Origin: Nemertoderma westbladi
Lineage: Eukaryota > Xenacoelomorpha > Nemertodermatida > Nemertodermatidae
Assembly: GCA_032718475.1 (NCBI GenBank)
Contig: JAUCBJ010008458.1
Location: 1-64,000 of the forward strand
Length of the DNA stretch: 64,000 nt
Reading direction: 5' to 3'
The position numbers and the translations under genes are program-made. Below, one piece after another: positions 54,931-64,000 of the stretch (its first letter is position 1; each line of letters begins with the position of its first letter). The notes beneath the pieces were generated by a model that saw nothing but the letters and a program-made list of their open reading frames with translations, searched no databases and was not told the DNA's origin.

Positions 54931-55245
54931 CTTAAATATAGTAGGAGCTTTATTGTACTTTAATAAGTACTGACATGTCATCTTACTGTAGTCTCGTATT
55001 TATAATATAATACGGACAGTAAGGAAAAAGAAAGAATTATTTCTCGCCGTCATATTAAATATATATTATGTGTAATTACGTAATAAACACTAATATATTG
55101 CACTAACCTACTAAATAATCTAAAATAACATTCTACTAAATAAAATTAAATAAAACGATTATAATAAAGTACATAATAACGTTCGCATATAAAAATATAA
55201 TAAAAATATATAGAATAATATAGTCATGCACCCACTCCAGACGTA

Positions 55246-56237
55246 TCACGTTGGGGAGTCCCTAGATGATTGAGGAATTAGGGAGGTGGTCGTGGTAAGA
55301 GTGTCTTGCCTTCCATAGTTTCCGGAGAGTTCTCGGTCTCTTTCCAGTAAACATAAACGACCAACTGGGCGGTTGAGCTGTTGCGTCTCAAAGATTATGC
55401 CTGGCTTCTTGAAGTTACGCCGCATGACGACGAGTTCTACCGAGCGCACTAAACCATCATCCGAGATGTGAGTCTCGATGATACGACCTGTCTGCCACCG
55501 TTTACGTGGAAGGTCTGAATCTACAATAAGCACCATATCTCCGGCGCTGACGTTTTCTTGCTGCGCAAACCACTTAGTTCGAAGTTGTAGCGTGGGCAGA
55601 TAATGTTTCTCGAAATGGTCAGCGAAACGACGGGATAGCAATTGCATAAGTTGCCAAGTTCGACGGCAGTATTCGTCTCCGTCGGTAATCTCCGATCGTG
55701 GGAGCATGGCTACAGGTTTCTTCAGTAGAAAGTGCGCGGGTGTTAGCGCTTCCAGGGAATCGGGACTCGATGAGACTGGCATAAGTGGTCTCTCGTTGAG
55801 ATAGGCAGCTATTTCCTCCATTAACGTCCGCAAAAGTTCGTCGGTGAGATACGCGCGGCATGGCACTATAAAGTGAAATGCGGTCTTGACACTTCTAATT
55901 AATCTCTCCCAACTTCCTCCCCACCAAGGGCCGTCGGCAGCGTTGAAGGTCCAGCTAGACGCTGTTATCCTTAGCTGATCGTCCACCTGTCTTTGGTTCC
56001 AGTCCTTCACGTAAGCCTGGATTTCGTTGTTGGCACCAATGAAGTTCGTTCCCTTATCCGATCTCATGGTATTACTAGTCCCGAAGCGAGCGATCTGTCG
56101 GCGTAAACTTAAGACGAAGCTGTTGGTAGATAGATCGTTCACCATATTGAGATGGATGGCTCTACAAGTCATGCATACGAAGATGACACACCATCTCTTG
56201 ACTATAGTCCTAGCACGATATACTTCAATAGGGCCAA
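55246..56237 (-). pseudogene. BEL/Pao integrase core and C-terminal domain
   Basis: The 308-codon frame 56172-55246, with the preceding stretch to 56237 (GVDLFGPI, first catalytic Asp), makes the integrase core. The second Asp is in MRSDKGTNFIGA and the Glu is in GGSWERLIRSVK. The C-terminal part (KWFAQQENVSAGDMVLI, WQTGRIIETHISDDGLVRSVEL) is the DNA-binding beta domain of BEL/Pao integrases. An in-frame stop and a frame change near 56270-56300 separate it from the zinc region at the end of the upstream frame, so this copy cannot make a complete integrase by simple translation. Confidence 0.85.
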
Positions 56238-56290
56238 ATAAATCTACACCAGTATTAGTAAAAGGTGGTTCATAGAAGCTTACTCATTCC

Positions 56291-58525
56291 CTAGGTAATT
56301 CTGCCTTCTCGCTGTGTTAAAGGCCTACTGAATGCTTTCCTACAGGGTATGCAGTTCCTAAGAACTTGGTTCAGAGCTCTACGGGGTTTATAAAAATAAT
56401 AGCGAGTTCGGATTTCGCTAAGAACTCGTTCTCTACCAGCATGATAAAGTTTACTGTGAACATCTACAATCATCTTGATTTGTACTTCAAGATTTCTAAT
56501 GAGTATGGGGAATTTAGTGTCAAAGGATAATGGCGCATTGGTGAGTCTTCCTCCAACACGTATTAACCCATCGATCATTGTGCTAGAGAAGCGATCCCTT
56601 AAGCGCATCTGCGGATTTCTCAACAACAGGAAATACTTATCGGAATCCTCATAGCATTGCAGGAGTCTCAGTATCTGCTTATTGGTTTCTTCATGCTCCT
56701 GGTAACTGATTTTCTCCTTTAGGAACCGATCGGATGTCTTATATTTGGGTAAATTTTTAATAACATGAACTTGCGCAGATGTCAATGGAGCGGTATCACT
56801 AATGGTCTTCGTCCTGGAGTAGTGATGATGAAAACATCTCCTTAAATATGTGACGGCTTTACAGAGCCGATTCCAGGAACTGTAATGATGCATTGCTCTC
56901 TGCAGCAGGGGTGAGATTCCTTGCGAGACGTCTGGTATTCCAGATTTCCAATCTCCATCTCTAATTTCCACAACAGACTTATTTGTGGCGAGGGATTGTG
57001 GATCCGAAGCATCGTTTCCAGAAGTATGTAATACAGATAGATCGATCGTCGGTTTAAATAACTTCGATTTACTCGCCCGGGTTTTAGGTTTGACTTTCTC
57101 CGCTCCCTTGGCTTGTCTAATCTCCGCCGTAGTAAGGTGAGGAGGCCATTCATCCTCTTCCTTACTCAGGAAGTCGGGTCCACCCAACCAGTCTGGAGTA
57201 TCTATCAGTTCCTGTGGAGTCGCTCCCCTGGAGGCGATATCGGCTGGATTAATCGTACCAGGGCAATGTCTCCATTGATCTATCTTTGTGCGACTAAGAA
57301 TAATAGCTACCCTGTTAGTAACAAAAACGCTGAACTGACAGACTTCATTGGTTATATACTCCAACACGAGTAAAGCGTCGGTCCAATAAACAGTTTTCTC
57401 CAGTGGATAGTCGATTTGTTCTGTTACGTTCCGGCCGATGGCTGTAGCGTATAAAGCCGCTTTTAACTCCGCTCGAGGAACCTTTAACTTGTTGTTAATC
57501 AATGCCTTAGAAGTAACCAAGGCGACTTTGATTCCATCCGGAGTTTCGACTCGCAGATATGCTACTATACCTATTCCCATGTCGCTGGCGTCTCCAAACA
57601 CGTGGAGTTGATAGGAATACGTAGGGAGAACATGACCAAAATATGCACGGGAAATTACAAAGCTCTCGATGGCAGGTAGAGAATCTTCCCATTTCATCCA
57701 CCTCGTTAACAGTTCTCCCTTAAGTGGATCGTCCCATGAGTGGTTTTCAAGCCACATTTGTTGTACTAAACTCCGAGCAATCAATATAACTGGGCTAATA
57801 AATCCCAATGGGTCGAAATAAGTGCTCAGGATACTTAAACAAATCAGTTTGGTCCGAACTGGATTATCTCGCTGTTTTAGCTGAAAAAACAGGATATCTC
57901 TTTCTGTGTCCCACTTCAAGCCAAGCGTCTTGGTTTCTGGAAGATCGTCCTTTATTAAGTCTAGGTCTTTCGTTCCTCGGTCTTCTACCGGTATCGCTTC
58001 CAGAAACTCACGGGAGTTGCTGGTGAATTTCGTCAGTCGAAATCCACCTCTTTCCAAACACTCTACCGTTCCTTTCGCGACATCAATGGCTTCTTCTACT
58101 GATGGAAGGGACTTTAAATTGTCGTCCATGTATATATCGCGCTTGATGTTGTCTATCACCTCTTTGGAGAAGGCGTCTCGGTTGTCATTCGAAGTGGTCC
58201 GCACCACGGAGCAGGCGTTGCAAGGGCTTGATATGATCCCAAAAGCCTGGATGGTCATCCAGTACTCTACCGGTTTCTGGTTGAGATCTCCTTCAGGCCA
58301 CCACAGAAATCTTAGGCTGTCTCTATCTCTCTCCAGCGCCTTGACTTGTAAGAACATTCCTTCTATATCGGAGGCGAACGCGATGGAATATTGTCTTAAT
58401 CTTAAAAGTATTCCCAACAAAGATTGGAGTAAGTTGGGTCCTGGTAACAACTCGGAATTGAGGGATTGATATATAGAGAGCGGATATATAGAGAGCGGAG
58501 CCATCGAATACGACTCGTACTTCAT
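56291..58525 (-). CDS. BEL/Pao Pol: reverse transcriptase, RNase H, integrase zinc region
   Basis: 744 codons. Reverse transcriptase palm: FASDIEGMFLQVK (first Asp), LRFLWWPEGD, QAFGIISSPCNA, and DIYMDDNLKS with the Asp pair at about residues 131-133. The thumb/connection has STYFDPLGFISP. RNase H spans about 305-435: HVFGDASDMGIG, VPRAELKAALYA, YWTDALLVLEYI, HCPGTINPADIASRG. The integrase His-His-Cys-Cys region is near the end (VDVHSKLYHAG, then CIPCRKAF). The frame starts inside the reverse transcriptase because of a frame change near 58490, next to a 15-base tandem duplication in the same spot. Catalytic residues visible here are intact. Confidence 0.9.
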   Translation of the reverse strand: MKYESYSMAPLSIYPLSIYQSLNSELLPGPNLLQSLLGILLRLRQYSIAFASDIEGMFLQVKALERDRDSLRFLWWPEGDLNQKPVEYWMTIQAFGIISSPCNACSVVRTTSNDNRDAFSKEVIDNIKRDIYMDDNLKSLPSVEEAIDVAKGTVECLERGGFRLTKFTSNSREFLEAIPVEDRGTKDLDLIKDDLPETKTLGLKWDTERDILFFQLKQRDNPVRTKLICLSILSTYFDPLGFISPVILIARSLVQQMWLENHSWDDPLKGELLTRWMKWEDSLPAIESFVISRAYFGHVLPTYSYQLHVFGDASDMGIGIVAYLRVETPDGIKVALVTSKALINNKLKVPRAELKAALYATAIGRNVTEQIDYPLEKTVYWTDALLVLEYITNEVCQFSVFVTNRVAIILSRTKIDQWRHCPGTINPADIASRGATPQELIDTPDWLGGPDFLSKEEDEWPPHLTTAEIRQAKGAEKVKPKTRASKSKLFKPTIDLSVLHTSGNDASDPQSLATNKSVVEIRDGDWKSGIPDVSQGISPLLQRAMHHYSSWNRLCKAVTYLRRCFHHHYSRTKTISDTAPLTSAQVHVIKNLPKYKTSDRFLKEKISYQEHEETNKQILRLLQCYEDSDKYFLLLRNPQMRLRDRFSSTMIDGLIRVGGRLTNAPLSFDTKFPILIRNLEVQIKMIVDVHSKLYHAGRERVLSEIRTRYYFYKPRRALNQVLRNCIPCRKAFSRPLTQREGRIT

Positions 58526-61350
58526 GGGGTTTACCGGGTTTGGGAACGTAATGATGTGTTAAGTAATACGTTCTCTCAGTTACTGGTGTTCCTTCCGGTA
58601 CTCGCTCCGCATATCCCTTTGTAATAAATTTCTTCAACTGAGTTTGGTACATTTCTTTAGCTGAAGCATTAGCCGTAAGGCGTCGATGTAATTGAGTGAT
58701 TCTTTTCTCTGCCAAGGGTCTGTTATTTATAAATCTAGGTTCTCGTTTTCGAAATGGTAGGCCGATTTCATATCTACCTTGATCTTTTAAAAAACGTGTA
58801 GTTGTTTCCTGGATTTGCTTGGCTCTTTCTTCTTCTATCGATAGGGCCTTATCGTATGAATTGGGCTCTACCAATTCTTGAGTAAAGAATCGTACGGCGA
58901 GTTCGTCCCGAGTTCTAGCATTGTAGCGCTCTATCTCATCATTTAGTTCGTCATTGTAATCAATGGGTCCCGATGGGCGAATCAGTTGACATAGGTTCAC
59001 CTGGTTTTTCCAAGTTTTGTTTTCTGTAAGTAGGTCGATTGTGTTCTCTTCATCGAAGAGTTGGTAGATGTCGTCATTATCTGAGGAGTATGGTGTTCCC
59101 TCAGTTAGTTCGTCCACCTCACTGCTCTCCACTTCCCAATCATTTACTTGGTATATTCTTTCTTGTGGTAATCTCTCTTTGAGAGTTCTGCGGGAAGGGC
59201 CAGTAAAGTACCAACCTACTCTAGTTCTTACCGCATAGGTTTGTAGTGGCTGCGGTTGAGCAGGCCGTTTCTCCAATGTCTCGAGCGCCTCATGCGCGTT
59301 TTGGCCGATGAGTATTTGCACTCCAGGATAATCTGTCTGGAATCGAGGTATCTTAAGCTGTTGGATGCTCTCGTCCTCGTCCCAGTTATAAGGTTCTACT
59401 TGGGTAGTAGCGAAGTTCTTTATAGCCACCATTTTTACTGACCTTATACTTTGTGCTCCTAATTTATCCTGGGGGGTGGACAACGCACCTACATAGTAAT
59501 CTGCCGTTATGGTAGATTTCCAAACCTGCATAATTCCGGACATATTCAACTTAGTTTGGAATTTGGGTTGTCCAGCAAAGATATCTTCGGCTAGTTCTTG
59601 ATCGATGAATGTTCCTGTGCTGCCAGAGTCAAGGAGGGCGTTCACTATGTAACTTTTGTTAGGACCGTGAACTCTTACCTGCACTACAGGAAATTCTCTG
59701 ATTCCTACGTTGGAAGTTGGATCTTTCCAAGATGGTTGTTTGTCAAAGGTAGTTGGGGGGAACTCATTGTCGGTGTCCTTTTCGTAAGTAAGTGCTCGAT
59801 ATACTGCGGTATTTATTATGTAACAGGATTCGTTGGCGTCGGAGAATTCGTCAGTATAGAATCCTTCCATCTCAGACTCTTGATCAGTGTCATTTACATC
59901 ACTGAATTGGACATGTAGTTCGGGCTCACTTACCTGACTCGGGTTGTTTCGTTCGAATTCACTGTGTAACAAGATGTGATGTTTCGCACCGCACTTTGCA
60001 CACTTTACGTCGGAGTAACAGGTTCGCCGTTGGTGTCCTGGTCTGAGGCAATTATAGCATAACCGCTTATCCCACATGACTTCACGTCTGTCTACCAGGG
60101 ATTTCTTTAGGAATTCAGCACATGCACTCAAACGGTGGGGCCCGTCGCACAGCACACAGTTTGGTTTGATGTTACTCACTTTACCTTGGGTAACGTGATG
60201 CACTCTCGTTCTTTCTTCGGGCTTTCTTCCGTGCATTCTGTTAGGAGACTGAGGAGGAGTCTTGGCAACCTGTTCTCTCCTATCGTTGGTTCGAGCCTTG
60301 TATTTACTTACGTCTTTTGAGGTTTTGTTAACGTAGTAAAATTTGTCAGTGTCTTTTCCGCTGTCCTCTTCTTGAGAAGCTTGGCTTTCGCCGTCGTCAG
60401 TGTAACACACTGGTGTTACTCTTCTCCTAGAGACGGGTTTCTCACTTACCTTATTTTCCGATGTTTTCTCTCTGGACTGCTTTATGAGTTGTAGTTTTAC
60501 TTCACCATCTAAGAAGGACATGAGATCAGCCATGGTAGGGCCTCGTCGTTGCTGCTCATTCATATACAACACTTTCTTATCCCAGCGTGTACATACTCCA
60601 CCCTTTGGTAAAGTAGAGACTACAGCTCCAATAACCATGGAACTCTGATATTCATGAGACTTACCTAACCAGTCCAATTGTCTACAGATCTCCTGAATCT
60701 CATCGGAAAACTCTATAATCCCGCTACTAAGGAAGTTTCGGGGGGCTACTAATTTTGCATACAAATACTTTGCTATGTTATCCTTGTTACCATACCTGAT
60801 GTTTAATCTATCCCAAACTTGTCTTAATCCATCTGGATGTCCAATAAACTTTAACGCCATTAACTTGGGAGGTCCTTCCAAGCATTTGATGAGGAATCTA
60901 AGTTTCTCTCCGTTAGATAGTACAGAGTTCTGTATGCCATCTTTGTAATATTCATTGAAAGGTAACCATTTCATCTCATCTCCATTGAATTTGATGATTT
61001 CTCCCACTTTGACCGCTTGGCGGGCTTCTGTTCTAGCCATCTGACGCGTAAAGCTTTCTTGGGCCATCGTATTATTTAATATCGAATTATCGGTATATAA
61101 ATTTCTCGGATTATTATCAGGTCTATAGGGAATATCATTAACAACAGGTTTATAATCACCCTTAATAGGGTTTGCTATAGGAGTTTCTACTTCACTAGCA
61201 GTATAGATGCGTGTAGGCTCCACACCTTGCGCATGTAATACTTCAGACCTAACAGGTTGACACAATGTTACAGGAGGTATTGGTATACCCTTTTGTATAT
61301 TGACTATATTGACGCGATACTTTGCTGCACTTCTTGCAATTCTACCCTAC
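58323..61350 (-). CDS. BEL/Pao Gag (DUF1759), zinc knuckles, protease, start of reverse transcriptase
   Basis: The frame is open from about 61349 with no ATG near its start; the first start-like codon is TTG at 61265. DUF1759 is at about residues 85-240 (FNGDEMKWLPFNEYYKDG, GPPKLMALKF, RYGNKDNIAKYLYAKL). Zinc knuckles lie at about 365-440 (CVLCDGPHRLSAC, CYNCLRPGHQRRTC, CAKCGAKHHILLH). The aspartic protease starts near 545 (NALLDSGSTGTFIDQE). The reverse transcriptase begins near 870 (FITKGYAERV, HHYVPKPG, RVVFDGSALY). It ends after a frame change; the next frame continues from 58525. It overlaps the upstream 610-codon ORF by about 45 bases in the -1 frame. Confidence 0.85.
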
Positions 61351-63310
61351 TTTCCCTTACTGTTCCCTTGAGTTGGTGGACAGTCCCTTCTAAATCTCGG
61401 ATCTGCTGTGAGGAACATTCTCGGTGCTCTCTCAGCTGCCCGAGCAAGAGACCCATCTCCCGTCGTCCCTCATCAACCCACTCGACCGCCGAAGCGGGAG
61501 TCGCCAACATAGTAGCGGGCCGACGTGGGACGACGGGAGACAAATCTTGGATTTCTCTCTTGGCGTCAAGAACCGGGACATTCTCTGGGACTGCTCCACC
61601 GGGTGCAAACAGTTTCGTACTGTGTAAAGGGAATTTGGTTGTAGGTTCGGGAAGTACAGGGGCCTCTCTCACCGAAGGGGTGTTTTCGATAACAGGCTTA
61701 ACTATTTCAGGCTCATCTACTATTGTAGGGAGTCTTTTGACCTTAATAATTTGGTCTGTGGGTTCTGTACTACCTAAGTCTGTGCTAGCTAGTTGTCTTC
61801 TAACAGCTGGGGGCAAATCAGGCAATTTGTGACGGTGAGATGTTTTTCTACGCCTGCTTAGACGAGATCTATTTCCTCCGCCTTCAGGATCGGTGGTCTC
61901 GCCTTCCTCCGACGATGTGTATCCTTGGCGCTTGGGAGTAGATCGACTCATCATCTGCATTTGACTAGCAGTTAACTGTTTATTTATGCAGTCTTGCGTC
62001 TCTTGAAGATTTTCCAACTCCAGTTGGGTGGTCTCTTCAGACGCTCTCTGTTCTGCTTCTGCCAATGCCATTGCTGCTGCTGCTTTTGCTGATTCCACTG
62101 CCGCTGCCGCCTTTGCAGCTGCTACTGCCTTTCTGTCCTCTATACGTTTTTTCTTTACTTGTTCTTCTTGGACTCTAGCGAGGCGGAGTTTTTCATCAAA
62201 TTTAGCTTGGTTTGCAGCTAACATTTCCGCATCGATTGAGTCCAACACAAGCTTGGCTCCTTCACTATTGGGGCGAAGTCCAGCCAGTCGTCTCCTCAAC
62301 TCTTCATCACCTAAAAAACGTTGATAGTCTGACAGATAGATGTCGATGGCGTCTCTCGTTCGCGGTCTCTCTGCTGTCATTTCGCTTTCCACTTGAGAAA
62401 AGGTGGCATCGGTTGATTCTTCATAGGTAGGTCGCTCAGCCAGCTGGGATTTCCACTGGGTCGTTTCTTGAACTTTGAGACCTACCCGCTGGAACCAAGT
62501 CTTGACAGCAACTTGCAGCGATGTGTCCTGTCTTCTTTTGGAAGTTTCCTCAAAGGCTGATAGGATTAGTCTAATGCGTAGGGTTCTTTCGCGTACTTGA
62601 TAAAGCAGCTCTTCCTGCTCTTGAGGTCCTTGGGGTTGTCGAAACAGTTGTTCTTCTAATCGCTCTAAGGAGCCGAAGAATCCCTGCACATATCCTGCTG
62701 CCGACCTCTTCCAAACAGCTGGATCCATCGTATCTTTAGTCACTCCCATCCTGTGTATGTCTTCCCAGGTAGCTTCAGATAAGTCTAACGGGGATCCGGG
62801 TCCGGGAAAGTTCCATTGTGACTCGACAATAGACATCAATTCTTCCCTGGCGTATCCCGCATAACTATCTTGGGTCGCTCGCTTACTTCTCGCCCAATCG
62901 ACTTGGTGTTCCTCAACCGCAATCAATATCGTTGTTAGTACTGCGGCAGGAAAAGTGAGAAGGGGATCCGAATAGGCTGTATCCGCCATCTTCACTCCGC
63001 GTTCGGGGGTCAGCTCTACAGTATCCGAACTACTGGAGCTATCGGGTCGCTGGGAACGAGTTTCTTGACTGACTAGGATGTTGCTGCTGTTGGACAGCTG
63101 CTTCTTGGTTCCGTTTGACCTGGGCCCGAGTGCCAATGATAGACCTACGGTGTTGGATTAGCCTAGGGTCTGATACTACTACTGGAGGGATGACCTTTCT
63201 TTCAGTAGGAGGTCAGCTGAACCCTTTTCTTAATCGCTCCACACTCCTATCTGTGTCACAGATGGTTGTATCGATTAGACTGTCTGACAGGTTTTGCTTA
63301 GTGTCAGACA
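61304..63310 (-). CDS. Extra ORF upstream of DUF1759 gag, 610+ aa, coiled coil, unknown family
   Basis: The open frame 63136-61304 has 610 codons. A plausible true start is ATG at about 63310, in a frame that meets a stop near 63212 and then needs a frame change, so the 5' end is damaged. Residues 45-290 are helical and rich in Trp/Glu/Arg. Residues about 300-385 form a long Ala/Glu/Lys coiled coil (AAAKAAAAVESAKAAAAMAL near 340-360). A Ser/Arg/His-rich basic patch lies near 415-435 (SRLSRRRKTSHRHK). A Pro-rich linker follows, then a final coiled coil at about 565-605 (QIRDLEGTVHQLKGTVRES). BEL/Pao Gag often begins with coiled coil in one polyprotein; here it is a separate, very long ORF. No enzyme motif is seen. 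Confidence 0.7.
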
Positions 63311-63424
63311 TGCTTAGCTATACAGTTGAATGCTTACTGCTATAGTTACAGTTAAAGCAAGTCTAGTAATTCAGTATGACCGTTGGCCTAGTACCGGTAA
63401 TTTATTACAGTATATTAGAATACC

Positions 63425-63660
63425 GGTATACACTTATAGTATATATAAGTATTGTAGACTAGGTTTGTCGCAGAATACCGGTATATAATTTTAGCACAAA
63501 TATAATATATAATAGGCCTATCGTGAATACCGGTATGCAGCTTACACTTATAGTATATATAAGTATAATTATGAACTAGAATTAATTACAGAATACCGGT
63601 ATGATTTCAGCCCAAATTTATAGAAATAAATATAATAAGCCTATGGTAAATACCGGTATG
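63425..63660. repeat. Two ~115-bp tandem units with ATACCGGTAT motifs
   Basis: ACACTTATAGTATATATAAG, AGAATACCGGTAT, a CACAAAT/CCCAAAT segment and GCCTAT.GTGAATACCGGTATG-like blocks occur twice in order. ATACCGGTAT is itself a perfect dyad and is frequent across the window. Confidence 0.75.
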
Positions 63661-63664
63661 TCAA

Positions 63665-64000
63665 TTATTTTAGAATAATTAAATTTCTGAAATTTTAGGG
63701 TTACTTGGTTACCTTAACTTACTTTATTACCGTTATTTAAGCAGTAGTCCAACTGATATTGAGACCTAGTTGTTGTATGACAGGCCTACTCGCTTATAAA
63801 CCTTTGAGTTGATTTATAATAGATATATATATATGTATATACCCGTATGATTTTGTTACAATATTGAAATAGATGTTACTATTTCTGGGAAATAATCACT
63901 ACACAGAAGCTGTGCGCTCTCAGTGAAGTGCTACTTATTGGACACTAAAACAGATAATTCTACTTCCTAAGTTACTTATCTACGAATTACTTATGATACT
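63665..64000. other. AT-rich DNA at the window edge, possible 5' LTR region
   Basis: This is upstream of the 63310 start in element orientation. A BEL/Pao 5' LTR would lie here or beyond the window. No LTR partner or primer-binding site could be identified. Confidence 0.3.

Larger units (their letters stand above)
53640..55240. other. Spacer between integrase and overlapping-ORF cassette; possible LTR
   Basis: AT-rich, with no long ORF. It contains the diverged duplication at 54440-54720 and a SINE-like segment at 54810-54930. Its position fits a 3' LTR of the BEL/Pao element or a 5' LTR/leader of the cassette, but no matching copy is in the window. Confidence 0.35.

Noticed and set aside
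61304-61350. Canonical -1 frameshift site between the 610-codon ORF and gag
   Set aside because: I scanned the overlap and found no X-XXY-YYZ heptamer in the correct frame.

Overview
The window looks like genomic DNA of an invertebrate animal. It has canonical GT-AG splicing, AT-rich spacers, and dense BEL/Pao, non-LTR (LINE), tRNA-SINE, piggyBac-like and EnSpm-like remains. Nothing prokaryotic is present. I cannot name the species. The host genes I can support are few: the 3' half of a fucolectin-type lectin gene (exons 1-184 and 8169-8375, + strand, with an 8-kb intron full of transposon debris), one probable exon of an M1-family aminopeptidase (about 42165-42446, - strand), and a weak candidate terminal exon at 40221-40338.

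Layout. 1-8.4 kb: lectin gene; its intron holds LINE pieces, a piggyBac-like element (605-3618) and, inside that, a SINE and a BEL/Pao pol fragment. 9.3-11.9 kb: probable DNA transposon with about 65-bp inverted ends, carrying LINE debris. 12-16.6 kb: AT-rich DNA with SINE, LINE and EnSpm traces. 16.6-23.3 kb: one LINE copy split by a young BEL/Pao insertion (17290-22083) with 359-bp LTRs that differ at 3 sites and a 5-bp target duplication; it has lost its zinc-knuckle, protease and reverse transcriptase region. 24-27 kb: AT-rich MITE and TTCTAGAA-rich DNA. 27.3-31.5 kb: a LINE with both ORFs open. 32-38 kb: MITE, homopolymers, and a large inverted repeat enclosing a second piggyBac-like copy and a 22-bp minisatellite. 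38-48 kb: LINE fragments, the M1-like exon and a decayed Ty3/gypsy-like element.

49.4-63.4 kb is the most unusual part. All its coding sequence is on the - strand and it is visibly richer in GC and CpG than the AT-rich flanks. It starts at about 63310 with a BEL/Pao-type gag-pol whose DUF1759 gag is preceded by an extra 610-codon ORF in another frame. After the integrase and a 1.6-kb spacer comes a compact run of overlapping ORFs (53625 to 49392). I cannot assign these to a family, except that the largest ends in three zinc-knuckle-like motifs. The cassette resembles a small virus or retroelement structural-gene block. It is either a 3' extension of the BEL/Pao element, making it about 14 kb, or a second element inserted next to it. 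Both parts carry stops and frameshifts and look like decaying copies.

The transposons show a layered history. Old LINE copies were split by piggyBac-like and BEL/Pao insertions, and the youngest events appear to be the 17-22 kb BEL/Pao insertion and the intact LINE at 27-31 kb. Everything here is read from sequence and remembered family motifs; no search was run.
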